Positions 17,996 through 26,391 of a stretch of DNA of 64,000 nt are shown here, piece after piece. The notes beneath the pieces are model-generated. The model worked only from the letters and a program-made list of their open reading frames with translations. It made no database searches and was not told where the DNA came from. The stretch covers positions 1,426,001 to 1,490,000 of the forward strand of contig JAADJJ010000001.1 of NCBI GenBank assembly GCA_010092695.1, read 5' to 3'. How positions within the stretch are numbered: the first letter of the stretch is position 1; each line of letters begins with the position of its first letter. The stretch is from Enterobacteriaceae bacterium 4M9. GTDB taxonomy: Bacteria > Pseudomonadota > Gammaproteobacteria > Enterobacterales > Enterobacteriaceae. A program made the translations under genes and the position numbers.

Positions 17996-18481
17996 ATGGC
18001 TCAAGATATGTTTATTAAAATTGATGGTATCGACGGTGAATCTTTAGATGCTACGCATAAAAATGAAATTCAAGTTCTTTCATGGAACTGGGGAGTTTCT
18101 CAGCACTCAAATATGCACAGTGGTTCTGGTGGTGGCTCAGGTAAAGCAACCGTTGCTGACTTCTGTTTTGAGCATTATACCGATAAAGCCAGCCCGAACT
18201 TACTGCATTATTGCCTGACGGGTAAGCATATTAAGAATATTCAGTTTACTGTTCGTAAAGCTGGTGGCGATCCGCTCGAATATATGCTGATTAAATTCAC
18301 TGATGTGATCATTACCCGTGTTGAGATGGCGGGTTCCGTTGAGGATGAATCTCGCCCGCGCGAAGGGGTTCGTTTCTCCTTTACCAAAATGACGCAGGAT
18401 TATGTTATGCAGAATGCTGAAGGCATCAAGTCTGGCGTTGTTTCAGCAAGCTATGACGTTAAAGCAAACCTGCATGGTTAA
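17996..18481 (+). CDS. hcp: T6SS tube protein Hcp (TssD)
   Basis: A 161-residue Hcp: MAQDMFIKIDGIDGES, then IQVLSWNWGVSQ, GKATVADFCFEHYTDKASP, and a C-terminal SGVVSASYDVKAN. It stacks as hexameric rings to form the inner tube and can carry small effectors. It has its own 5' and 3' hairpins, in line with the high and separately tuned level of Hcp usual in T6SS operons. Confidence 0.96.
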   Translation: MAQDMFIKIDGIDGESLDATHKNEIQVLSWNWGVSQHSNMHSGSGGGSGKATVADFCFEHYTDKASPNLLHYCLTGKHIKNIQFTVRKAGGDPLEYMLIKFTDVIITRVEMAGSVEDESRPREGVRFSFTKMTQDYVMQNAEGIKSGVVSASYDVKANLHG

Positions 18482-18500
18482 TTGCCGCTGAGTTAAACCA

Positions 18501-18530
18501 GTCTGCCGTAGTATTACGGCAGACTTTAAA
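18501..18530 (+). terminator. Hairpin after hcp
   Basis: Perfect ten-base stem GTCTGCCGTA / TACGGCAGAC with loop GTAT, followed by TTTAAAA. The T-run is short, so it probably acts as a partial terminator or 3' stabiliser that keeps hcp mRNA in excess over tssJKLM. Confidence 0.7.
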
Positions 18531-18621
18531 ACGCGATCGCATCCGGTTGCTGAATAATTATTACAGGTAGCAGCCAGATGGATCATGTTTTCGGAGTAAC
18601 AATTGTCAGTGAGTATAATTT

Positions 18622-19140
18622 ATGGGGATAGCAGAATATATTCGACGTGTTCTGGTGGTCGGCCTCATCATTCTGACAGGGGGGTGTAGCGGAGGCAATG
18701 GAAAAAATGAGCCTCAGTATATTGAACGTATTCACTTGCAGTTGCAGGCAGATAGCAATATTAATCCGAACGATTATTCAGCGGGAAACCCTGTTCGCAT
18801 TATTATTTATCAACTGCGCAGCATGGGGGCATTCTTATTTAGTGACTACTCTGCTCTTGTGAATCAACCAGATCGAGAAGTCATCGAGCAGATGAATGTA
18901 TTTTATGATGGTGTTATTTCTCCTGGCGAGCGTCGAATTGTGACAGTGCCGGTTTCACAAGATATTTTAGCGTTGGGAGTCGTGACCGTTTTTCAGGATA
19001 TTCAGAGAGCTAACTGGAAGAGTGTCTATTCGGTGTCGAGCAATACCGGTAACCATTCTGTAGGTGAACGCGCTAAAAAAGAAAAGTATGTATTAGTCAC
19101 TGTGCGTGATTTGACGACAACACTGGAACCATTGGAATAA
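18622..19140 (+). CDS. tssJ: T6SS outer-membrane lipoprotein TssJ
   Basis: A 172-residue lipoprotein. The signal sequence ends in ILTGGC with the lipidated Cys at residue 22. The body fits TssJ (IERIHLQLQADSNINPN, VRIIIYQLRS, then GERRIVTVPVSQDILALGVVTVFQD), the transthyretin-fold lipoprotein that anchors TssM at the outer membrane. It sits one codon before tssK. The lipobox has Gly at -1 and -2, a usual tolerated form. Confidence 0.9.
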   Translation: MGIAEYIRRVLVVGLIILTGGCSGGNGKNEPQYIERIHLQLQADSNINPNDYSAGNPVRIIIYQLRSMGAFLFSDYSALVNQPDREVIEQMNVFYDGVISPGERRIVTVPVSQDILALGVVTVFQDIQRANWKSVYSVSSNTGNHSVGERAKKEKYVLVTVRDLTTTLEPLE

Positions 19141-19143
19141 TAA

Positions 19144-20490
19144 ATGAGAACAAATAAAGTGGTCTGGAACGAGGGACTTTTTCTTCGCCCCCAGCTTTTT
19201 CAGCAGCAGGAGCGTTATTTTGAATATTATGCACACAAGCGAGCTGCAACCATAACACCTTTCTTCTGGGGTTTTTCGGAATATGAAATCGATCGCGAGG
19301 CATTGTCCTATGGAAAGCTGGTACTGCGTTCCGGTCGTGGCGTTCTGCCTGATGGTACACCCTTTGATATTCCGGGCCATGCTGCTCCGCCGGAGCCGCT
19401 GACGATTGTTTCAGAACATCTGGGCAAAATGATCTATCTGGCCGTACCGCTGCGGCTGGATAACAGCGATGAAACAGTTTTTGATGAGCATGACACCGGT
19501 TCACTGGCGCGCTTTTGTGCCATTCAGGCAGAGTTGAATGATACTAATGCCATCCGTCAGGGGCCAAAACCCGTGCAGTTGAGCCAGCTTCGTTTGCGTT
19601 TGTTGTCTGAAAGTGAAATGACGGCATCATGGATAGGCTTACCTCTGGCGCGCGTCAGGGCTGTGCAACCAGACGGCAGCATATTGCTCAATACAGAAGA
19701 GTATATTCCGCCGGTGACAGGATACGGCGCAAACGGTCTGTTGCTGGAGTGGTTAACTCATCTCAATGGTCTGATTAAAATGCGGGCCGAAATGCTGGCG
19801 AAGCGGCTCTCTGTGAGTGACGGAAAAGTGGGGGCCAGTGCTGAGATCATTGATTATCTGCTGCTGCAAACGTTCAATAAATACGAACCGATTTTTGACC
19901 ATCTGCGCCACGTTCATGAATTGTCTCCGCTGGTTTTGTATCAGGAGTTGGCAAAACTGGCAGGAGAGTTATCAACTTTCATTCGTCTTGAGACGCGACG
20001 GCCACGCCCGGCTCCGGGCTATGATCATGCCAACCTGTTCGCTTCTATTCGCCCGCTGGTGAATGATATTCACGAAATGCTCAATCAGATCCTTGTACGT
20101 TCAGGGCAGATGTTGCCACTGCACTTCAAGGGCAATGGGATCTGGACAGCGGCAGTGCTGCCTTCTGAGCTAAATGACTTCACGACGCTGGTCATTGCTG
20201 TCACGGCACAAATGCCAGCGGATATGTTGCAGCAGCAGTTTTCGGCTCAGGCCAAATTCAGCGCCCCTCAACAACTACACGAACTGGTACGTTCTCATCT
20301 GCCGGGTCTGGATGTACTGGCTCTCCCGGTACCGCCACGTCAGATCCCTTACAGCGCAGGATATGTCTACTTTGAACTGGCCAGACGCGGGGTTTTCTGG
20401 GAGCAGATTGCCAGGACAGGCGCCATTGCTTTGCATATTGCCGGTGAGTTTCCGGGGCTGAAGATGGAGCTTTGGGGAATTAGAGACTGA
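19144..20490 (+). CDS. tssK: T6SS baseplate protein TssK
   Basis: A 448-residue TssK/ImpJ/VasE. The start is diagnostic (KVVWNEGLFLRPQLFQQQERY). Later sections such as PFFWGFSEYEIDREAL, RSGRGVLPDGTPFDIP and LPVPPRQIPYSAGYVYFEL are typical. TssK forms trimers that connect the baseplate wedges to the TssL/TssM membrane complex. The last base of its stop codon is shared with the tssL start, so the two are coupled. Confidence 0.95.
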   Translation: MRTNKVVWNEGLFLRPQLFQQQERYFEYYAHKRAATITPFFWGFSEYEIDREALSYGKLVLRSGRGVLPDGTPFDIPGHAAPPEPLTIVSEHLGKMIYLAVPLRLDNSDETVFDEHDTGSLARFCAIQAELNDTNAIRQGPKPVQLSQLRLRLLSESEMTASWIGLPLARVRAVQPDGSILLNTEEYIPPVTGYGANGLLLEWLTHLNGLIKMRAEMLAKRLSVSDGKVGASAEIIDYLLLQTFNKYEPIFDHLRHVHELSPLVLYQELAKLAGELSTFIRLETRRPRPAPGYDHANLFASIRPLVNDIHEMLNQILVRSGQMLPLHFKGNGIWTAAVLPSELNDFTTLVIAVTAQMPADMLQQQFSAQAKFSAPQQLHELVRSHLPGLDVLALPVPPRQIPYSAGYVYFELARRGVFWEQIARTGAIALHIAGEFPGLKMELWGIRD

Positions 20491-21863
20491 TGAGTGGAAT
20501 TGGCGAAATGAACTCAGAGGAAGACTTTGTTGCCCTCTCTCTTGCCCAAAATGGCGAGGGGTATTCTCAGGAAGAGGGACATTTTCTGTTTGATGAGCCG
20601 GATAAACCCCTGACAGAACATGCCGCTGAGTCGCACGAGGGAGAGCCAGGGTACATGGCTACGGCACCTGACATTCGCTATGACGCAGGGATGCTCAGAG
20701 GAGAGAGTATCCAGCAGCGCGTTTTGCGGGTCCGTGCCAGTGATATGCCACTTCTGGAGGCCGCTCAGCCGCTACTGCTCGCGCTCAGTCAAATGCCCGA
20801 GACCGTCAACCGCAGTGAGCAGGCCGCGTTATTAAAAGAGGGGCTTAGAAATGAGATCTCTCTCTTTACTCTTGTGTGTGACGAAACGGACATTTCCTGG
20901 AAGAAGATGGCGATTGTCCGCTATTGCCTTTGCACTGCACTTGATGAAGCGGCACATACGCGAGCGTGGGGGCTAACGTACGGTTGGTCGCAAAGTAATC
21001 TTCTCAACCATTTCGAAGGTGATAACGACGGCGGTAATAAGTTCTTTCTGTTGATTGGTCGTTTGTCGATGAACCCCCAGGAATACGCAGATGTGCTCGA
21101 TATTCTACTAAAAATCCTCAATCTGGGGTTTGAAGGGCGTTACAGCATTATTGACGATGGTGAACGCCAGCTAACACGGATCCGCCAGAGACTGCTGGCC
21201 CTTTTGCAAAATGGCCGAGATTGCGCCCCACAGGCCCTGTCGCCCCATGCTAACGTAACAAGAGAAACGCAGCGACGTAAGTCTGGGTTCATCCCGGCCA
21301 GAGTGTCTGTTCTAATAACGGGCTTACTCGTCGCAGGCTGTTTTTTGACCTACAAATACTGGTTGGCAATCCCGGAAAATCGTTTGTCTGCTGAGCTAAT
21401 TGGCTTGCAGCAACATCCTGCCCAACAAGCCCCGGCACGATTGCGGCTATCGGTTTTGCTCAGAGATGAAATTGCAAGAAACAAGGTAAGCGTCGACGAA
21501 ACAGACCGCGACAGCAAAGTGACATTTAGCGGTGATTATATGTTTGCCGTAGGGGCTATTGATGTCCGTGCCGACATTGTACCGATGATTAAGCGTGTTG
21601 CTGAAGAAATAACCCGGGTTCGGGGACAGGTTAACATTGTTGGTTTCACCGATAACACCCCGATTCACACTCGCACTATTCCTGACAACCAGGCTCTCTC
21701 GGTCAGACGCGCCCAGCGCGTGGCGGCTTTATTGAACCAATTTGGTGTCCCTGAATCCTCTGTACGTTTCGAAGGGAAGGGGGCGCTTGAACCTCTGGCA
21801 ACCAATGAAACGCCAGAGGGACGAGCACAGAATCGGCGTGTAGAAATTTCAGTAAAATATTAA
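20490..21863 (+). CDS. tssL: T6SS inner-membrane protein TssL with OmpA-like peptidoglycan-binding domain
   Basis: A 457-residue extended TssL. The cytoplasmic DotU domain (about 75-255) contains VRYCLCTALDEAAHTRAWG and NHFEGDNDGGNKFF. A single membrane helix lies at about 270-290. The C-terminal periplasmic part (about 345-457) is an OmpA/MotB-type domain: VNIVGFTDNTPI, NQALSVRRAQRVAALL, ending AQNRRVEISVKY, which binds peptidoglycan and anchors the secretion complex. All elements of the extended TssL class are intact. Confidence 0.94.
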   Translation: MSGIGEMNSEEDFVALSLAQNGEGYSQEEGHFLFDEPDKPLTEHAAESHEGEPGYMATAPDIRYDAGMLRGESIQQRVLRVRASDMPLLEAAQPLLLALSQMPETVNRSEQAALLKEGLRNEISLFTLVCDETDISWKKMAIVRYCLCTALDEAAHTRAWGLTYGWSQSNLLNHFEGDNDGGNKFFLLIGRLSMNPQEYADVLDILLKILNLGFEGRYSIIDDGERQLTRIRQRLLALLQNGRDCAPQALSPHANVTRETQRRKSGFIPARVSVLITGLLVAGCFLTYKYWLAIPENRLSAELIGLQQHPAQQAPARLRLSVLLRDEIARNKVSVDETDRDSKVTFSGDYMFAVGAIDVRADIVPMIKRVAEEITRVRGQVNIVGFTDNTPIHTRTIPDNQALSVRRAQRVAALLNQFGVPESSVRFEGKGALEPLATNETPEGRAQNRRVEISVKY

Positions 21864-21873
21864 TGGAATAAAT

Positions 21874-24318
21874 ATGTCCTTTATTAGTCGACTATTCTCT
21901 GGAAAAAGTCTCCGGCGATTGCTGTTGATCGTTTTCTTTTGCTTGCTGACAGCCACCATCTGGTTCCTGGGGCCGTATCTGGGGTTTGGTGATACCCGCC
22001 CATTAGAATCGATGGAACCCCGCCTTGTGTCACTGCTGATGGCAGTCTTGCTCTTACTGGGTGGTTGGTTTTATGTACCGATGTTTGTGCTGGTAGCTGT
22101 GGTGGCCTGTACGCTGGTCTGGGTTGTGGGTCCCTGGCTGCTGACAGGAGAAGTTTACCCGCTGCAAAGCGTCTTTAGCCGTTCGGTCATTATCGCCGTC
22201 ATAGTGATAGCCACGCTGGTGTGGGCTGGGTGGCGCCTGTTACAGGCGCTTGCTCATAACCCCGCATTCCTCAGCGCGTTTGTGAAAAAGAGCCTCCCTG
22301 AAAAGGTTGAATCTGCAAGCTTCAGTGAACTTCGCAATGTAATACGTGATGGTGTTCGGTATATGGAGCGAATGTACCGTACACAATCATTATGGCGGCG
22401 GTTCTTTTTTATAAGGCCGCAGGAGGAAGGATTGCCGTGGTTCCTGCTGCTGGGACCAAAGCGTGCGGGGAAAACCTCACTTGTCTTTGCTTCCGGCCAG
22501 GATTTCCCGTTACCTGAACAGCTTAATCGTAAGGGAAAGGAAAATGCACCTACTCGTCACTGCGAATGTTTGTTCACGAATGAAGCCTTATTTCTGGACA
22601 CTTCCGGGAAGTATCTCTCAGATGATAAACGTGCTCACGAGGAGTGGGAAAACCTTGTTGCTGCACTCAAAAAATACCGTGCTCACAAAGCCATTCATGG
22701 CGTCATTGTGACCCTTTCTGCAGCGGATATTTTGACGTTGGAAGGAAATGCAGTACTGGAACTTTCTTCAGCCATTCGAGCCAGGTTGGATAACCTGCGC
22801 GACAGTCTGGGCCTGCGTTTTCCGGTATATGTCACGGTAACGCATCTCGATCAGTTGACCGGATTTACTGCCTATTTCCGCCATCTGACTGAGAAAGACA
22901 GAGAGCAAATATGGGGAGTGACTCTGCCTTATGGGCCGCAGCCAGAATTAAACACCAGTGGAGCATTAAAGACGCGTATTGAGGATGAGTTATCTCTGCT
23001 GGAAAGCCGGATCCTTGACGCGATTAATGTTCGTCAGCAAGAAGAATATGATGTGCAGGAGCGTAAACAGATGTATGCACTGTCGCAGGATTTCAGGATG
23101 CTCAGGCACAGCATTGGCGAGATCCTGCACAATATCTTCTTCGCCTCCCGTTTTGATGAAACCTGTTCATATTCCGTACTGCGGGGCATTTATTTCCTTA
23201 GTAATTGCCAGCCTAATAACAATGCGCTTGTGAATAACAGCACGTTATTACAGAAATGGCGCAACACTGTGACGCAAACGCGGGCGAGGACGCCTGCATC
23301 ACTGTCGCAGAACACAACTGATGAGGATGAATTAATAACGGGAGCGACATGGGGGCGGCAATTTTTCCACAAAGCATTGTTTAGTGATGTCATCGTGCAG
23401 GACAACTACCTTGCGTCAAGCGATATGCGCCGTGGCCAGCACGTTAAGCTATGGCATTTGCTGGGGCACATGGCAGCGATTGCTTTTAGTCTCTGGTTGA
23501 TATCAGCCATGAGTGCCAGCCATAAAAATAATGAGAAGTACTTATCTGCAGTAACGACCAAAATTCGTGCGCTGGCGACGCAGGTTTCAGACTATAGCAA
23601 ACAGCCTGAGCCTGAGAACCTGCCGGCACTGCTTAACGCCACGCAAGGGCTGGCACAGTACGACGGTCTCGATATGGAGTCACCCGCAATGGCATGGCGC
23701 TATGGTCTGTATACCGGCAGTGCGATGGTGAAAAATGCCGACTCGCTCTATCACTTTTATCTTGAACGCTATCTGGTTGTGCAAATTGGCAATGACATCC
23801 ACGAGGCGTTGCAGCAAGCAGTGCACCGTGAGGATATCCGTTCCCTCTACTCACTCTTAAAACTTTATTTGATATTCAGCGGTTCAGGACGATTTGATGC
23901 TAATTATCTGGCCGAGACAATTGCTGACCTCTGGGAGGATAACGGAAAAATAAATGCATACGGGCAGCGCTATATTTTTGTTGCTCATCTGAATGCGCTT
24001 TTTTCCAACAAGCAATGGCATAAGTATCGAGACTCAGAAGATAAAAAACTAACCAGGCAGGCGCGTGATATTTTGTCACAGCAAACCCAAACCAGCCGTA
24101 TATGGCAGCGAATGCAGACGGAATTAGAAACAGATGCACCAGCCAATCGTACCTTACGTTCAATAATAGGCGATCGCTCATCACAGGTTTTTACCCTGAA
24201 TGATGAGGCCCTGTTGCAGGAGGGAATACCGGGAATTTATACCCGCGAAGCATGGCAGGAGATTAAAAAAAAATGGTCATCTTGTTGCCTAAATTACAAG
24301 ATGAGGACAAATGGGTAA
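21874..24318 (+). CDS. tssM: T6SS membrane protein TssM, N-terminal 814 residues (ends after frame break)
   Basis: This reading frame holds the N-terminal part of TssM/IcmF: several membrane segments (about 13-32, 50-90, 103-125), a cytoplasmic domain with Walker A GPKRAGKTSL (about 192-201), a further helix near 528-550, and the first part of the periplasmic domain. After nine A at 24265-24273 the frame leaves the conserved sequence and stops 14 codons later (WSSCCLNYKMRTNG). The rest of TssM lies in the -1 frame in the next entry. Together they make about 1273 residues, the size of a complete TssM. Either frameshifting or slippage yields both a short and a long TssM, or the gene is broken, or the base count is wrong. 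Confidence 0.9.
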   Translation: MSFISRLFSGKSLRRLLLIVFFCLLTATIWFLGPYLGFGDTRPLESMEPRLVSLLMAVLLLLGGWFYVPMFVLVAVVACTLVWVVGPWLLTGEVYPLQSVFSRSVIIAVIVIATLVWAGWRLLQALAHNPAFLSAFVKKSLPEKVESASFSELRNVIRDGVRYMERMYRTQSLWRRFFFIRPQEEGLPWFLLLGPKRAGKTSLVFASGQDFPLPEQLNRKGKENAPTRHCECLFTNEALFLDTSGKYLSDDKRAHEEWENLVAALKKYRAHKAIHGVIVTLSAADILTLEGNAVLELSSAIRARLDNLRDSLGLRFPVYVTVTHLDQLTGFTAYFRHLTEKDREQIWGVTLPYGPQPELNTSGALKTRIEDELSLLESRILDAINVRQQEEYDVQERKQMYALSQDFRMLRHSIGEILHNIFFASRFDETCSYSVLRGIYFLSNCQPNNNALVNNSTLLQKWRNTVTQTRARTPASLSQNTTDEDELITGATWGRQFFHKALFSDVIVQDNYLASSDMRRGQHVKLWHLLGHMAAIAFSLWLISAMSASHKNNEKYLSAVTTKIRALATQVSDYSKQPEPENLPALLNATQGLAQYDGLDMESPAMAWRYGLYTGSAMVKNADSLYHFYLERYLVVQIGNDIHEALQQAVHREDIRSLYSLLKLYLIFSGSGRFDANYLAETIADLWEDNGKINAYGQRYIFVAHLNALFSNKQWHKYRDSEDKKLTRQARDILSQQTQTSRIWQRMQTELETDAPANRTLRSIIGDRSSQVFTLNDEALLQEGIPGIYTREAWQEIKKKWSSCCLNYKMRTNG
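24265..24273 (+). promoter_or_regulatory. A9 slippery run inside tssM
   Basis: Nine consecutive A sit exactly where the TssM frame changes. In the zero frame they encode KKK followed by W. A one-base backward ribosome slip, or a transcript with one A added (or two lost), joins KKK to MVILLPKLQDEDKWV of the following frame, restoring TssM. Runs of this length are known to provoke RNA polymerase slippage, and the tssM of the Citrobacter rodentium CTS1 system was reported to be rescued this way at an A run (recalled, not looked up). Confidence 0.7.
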
Positions 24319-25694
24319 TGAAGAGTGCATCAGCCTCTTTCAATCCTGTGAAATTGCACGAAAGCATCCAGACACTATATCTGCAGGAATATGAGCGTAA
24401 CTGGCGGCGATTTTCAGAGGCTGTTCGTTTAATGCCTCGCGCCGATTCAGCCGTGATTGCCAGAGAAGGGATGTCGTTTGAGTTGGCTATGTTACATGAA
24501 CTTGCTTCAGATGCGTCACCACTGCGAAATCTGCTGGAGACGATAGTCGATGAAACCAGCCTGACGGAATCTGATAGTCCGCCAATACTGGAGTCCGCTT
24601 TATCTGGCTCAGGAAATATGGTGGTCCATCAGGCTCAAAAAGTAAAAGGCACTATGGCGTTACGGGAAATCCAGCAAGTGCGTTATTACGTTGACGACCA
24701 CTTCAGTGAACTGCGTATGTTTGTTAAAGGCCATAAAAACAGTACGCGAAACCGTGAATATATTACTCAACAACAGGGGACGGCTCTCAATCACTTACTC
24801 GCTAGCCTGCGGGATCAGTACACCCGTATCAGCGTATTTAACACTATGTCGAACGAGGATGATTCCCCAATTATCTTTTCTGATAGTGCGAAACTCGCTG
24901 CGCAAGCGCCCGGGTGGCCGCTTCCTGTAAGAAATATCATCCTCCCCTTGCTCGATAGTTCTTTTAAAAAAGTACGTCATAGCGCGGTGGTGAAAAACGT
25001 TGAGAATATCAGTCAGGGACCCGGTGAAATATGCAGAACTACCCTTGAAGGACGTTACCCTTTTGCTGACAGCGAACGCACTGTTTCGCTCAGCCAGTTT
25101 GAGCGCTTCTTTGGTCGGGATGGAATTGCGGATAGTTGGTTCCGGGAGCATCTGGCAGAGAAAGTGGACACATCACGACATCCCTGGCGTTTTAAAGGTA
25201 GCGAGAACGCGCAGGGGCTGGCGTTTTTCGAGCAAGCGGCGGTAATACGAGAGGCATTTTTTCCCGATGAGACGGGTAAAAAAATGGCTCTGGCGTTCTC
25301 CGTGAGTGTGCCTCGTTTGTCATCCCAAATTACCCAGCTGGCGTTCAATATCGATGGGGCTGTAATGCGTTACTCTCATGGTCCTGTTTTGGTTGAGCAG
25401 CATCGTTGGCCGGGTAAACGCCAGGGCGAGCTGGTCAGCATGGCGACTCATCGCCAGCAGGGTGCTGCCGCTATGCCAGATCTGATTTTCCGCGGGCCGT
25501 GGGCCTTACTACGGTGGTTAGACAGTGCTGACGATCTACGTCCTGGAGAAAATGGAAGCAATACCTACACCTGGCATTTTGGTGCAGGGCTTGTTTCTCT
25601 AAAAATTGATGGGTTGAGCTACAACGGGCGTCCTCTGAACGATTTACTTCGTCGTTTCCAGTGCCCTGCACCGTCAAAGGCGCGTGCACGATGA
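24273..25694 (+). CDS. tssM: TssM C-terminal periplasmic part in the -1 frame
   Basis: This 473-residue frame continues TssM: YLQEYERNWRRFSEAVRL is the typical sequence of the periplasmic region, and the C-terminal section (SSQITQLAFNIDGAVMRYSHGP, TYTWHFGAG, NDLLRRFQCP) is the TssM beta domain that contacts TssJ. A stop codon lies immediately upstream in this frame (24264-24266), so independent translation could begin only at the ATG at 24273, which has no ribosome-binding site and no signal for export. Making it as a fusion with the upstream part is therefore much more likely. Confidence 0.88.
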   Translation: MVILLPKLQDEDKWVMKSASASFNPVKLHESIQTLYLQEYERNWRRFSEAVRLMPRADSAVIAREGMSFELAMLHELASDASPLRNLLETIVDETSLTESDSPPILESALSGSGNMVVHQAQKVKGTMALREIQQVRYYVDDHFSELRMFVKGHKNSTRNREYITQQQGTALNHLLASLRDQYTRISVFNTMSNEDDSPIIFSDSAKLAAQAPGWPLPVRNIILPLLDSSFKKVRHSAVVKNVENISQGPGEICRTTLEGRYPFADSERTVSLSQFERFFGRDGIADSWFREHLAEKVDTSRHPWRFKGSENAQGLAFFEQAAVIREAFFPDETGKKMALAFSVSVPRLSSQITQLAFNIDGAVMRYSHGPVLVEQHRWPGKRQGELVSMATHRQQGAAAMPDLIFRGPWALLRWLDSADDLRPGENGSNTYTWHFGAGLVSLKIDGLSYNGRPLNDLLRRFQCPAPSKARAR

Positions 25695-26378
25695 AACTCA
25701 TTAAATACAGCGCCCTTACAGGGCAGCGATGCCTGAATTTTAGTGAGGACGCGAGGCTATGGCGAGGATGGGGTTTAGCCGCCGGGCAAAGGCGCATTGT
25801 AGACAATCTGTTCCAGATGCGAATTCTGCCTGAAATGGCGTTATTGAAAAACGCTGATTCACTGAGTGTGCGCTATCCCTGGTGTTTTATGGCTTCGCAT
25901 CAGCAAACGCATTCTACATGTTATTTCCATGGCGCATTTCTACCGACGCAGCCTGTAAATAATAAACCTGCATTAATTTTGTATACCACCGCGTACGCTG
26001 ATTTTTTAACTCATGGTAGGGAGCACAGCATTTCATTGTCATTCTGGCTCGCCAGAGCACTGGCGGGGGGGCACATCGGACCTTAATGCACAGACAAAAA
26101 AAGATCTTTGCGAAACATGTTAACCACTCGCGGGCAGGGGAGCCGCCCAAAGGCGGTCTGATATCTGGCTAAGTGAACCACGGTGTGATGCGGATTTTAA
26201 ATTTGCACATGATAACGGGGTGGATTTTATGCCATGGGCTGACTGGCCCCATTGTATTAATAATGGTGACAATATATGGCTGTGGAGGAAAACCAGGCAT
26301 GGAAAAATAATCGACTCACTTAAAATTCCTACCGTAAGGGATATTACATGCCCTGTGTGTCAATCTTTCGGAATTTAA
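25691..26378 (+). pseudogene. Decayed T6SS-associated gene of unknown function between tssM and vgrG
   Basis: An ATG at 25691 overlaps the tssM stop by four bases (ATGA) and opens 131 codons ending at 26086 (MKLIKYSALTGQRCLNF...WLARALAGGHIGP). At the G7 run 26065-26071 the adjacent frame continues sensibly (TSDLNAQTKKDLCETC), meets TAA near 26121-26123, and then continues in the same frame with clearly protein-like sequence (SEPRCDADFKFAHDNGVDF, PWADWPHCINNGDNIWLW, RDITCPVCQSFGI) to a stop at 26376-26378. The original protein would be about 229 residues. The frameshift plus nonsense codon make it a probable pseudogene; the 131-residue product may still be made. I do not recognise the family. 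Confidence 0.6.
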
Positions 26379-26391
26379 CAAATTTTTAGGT

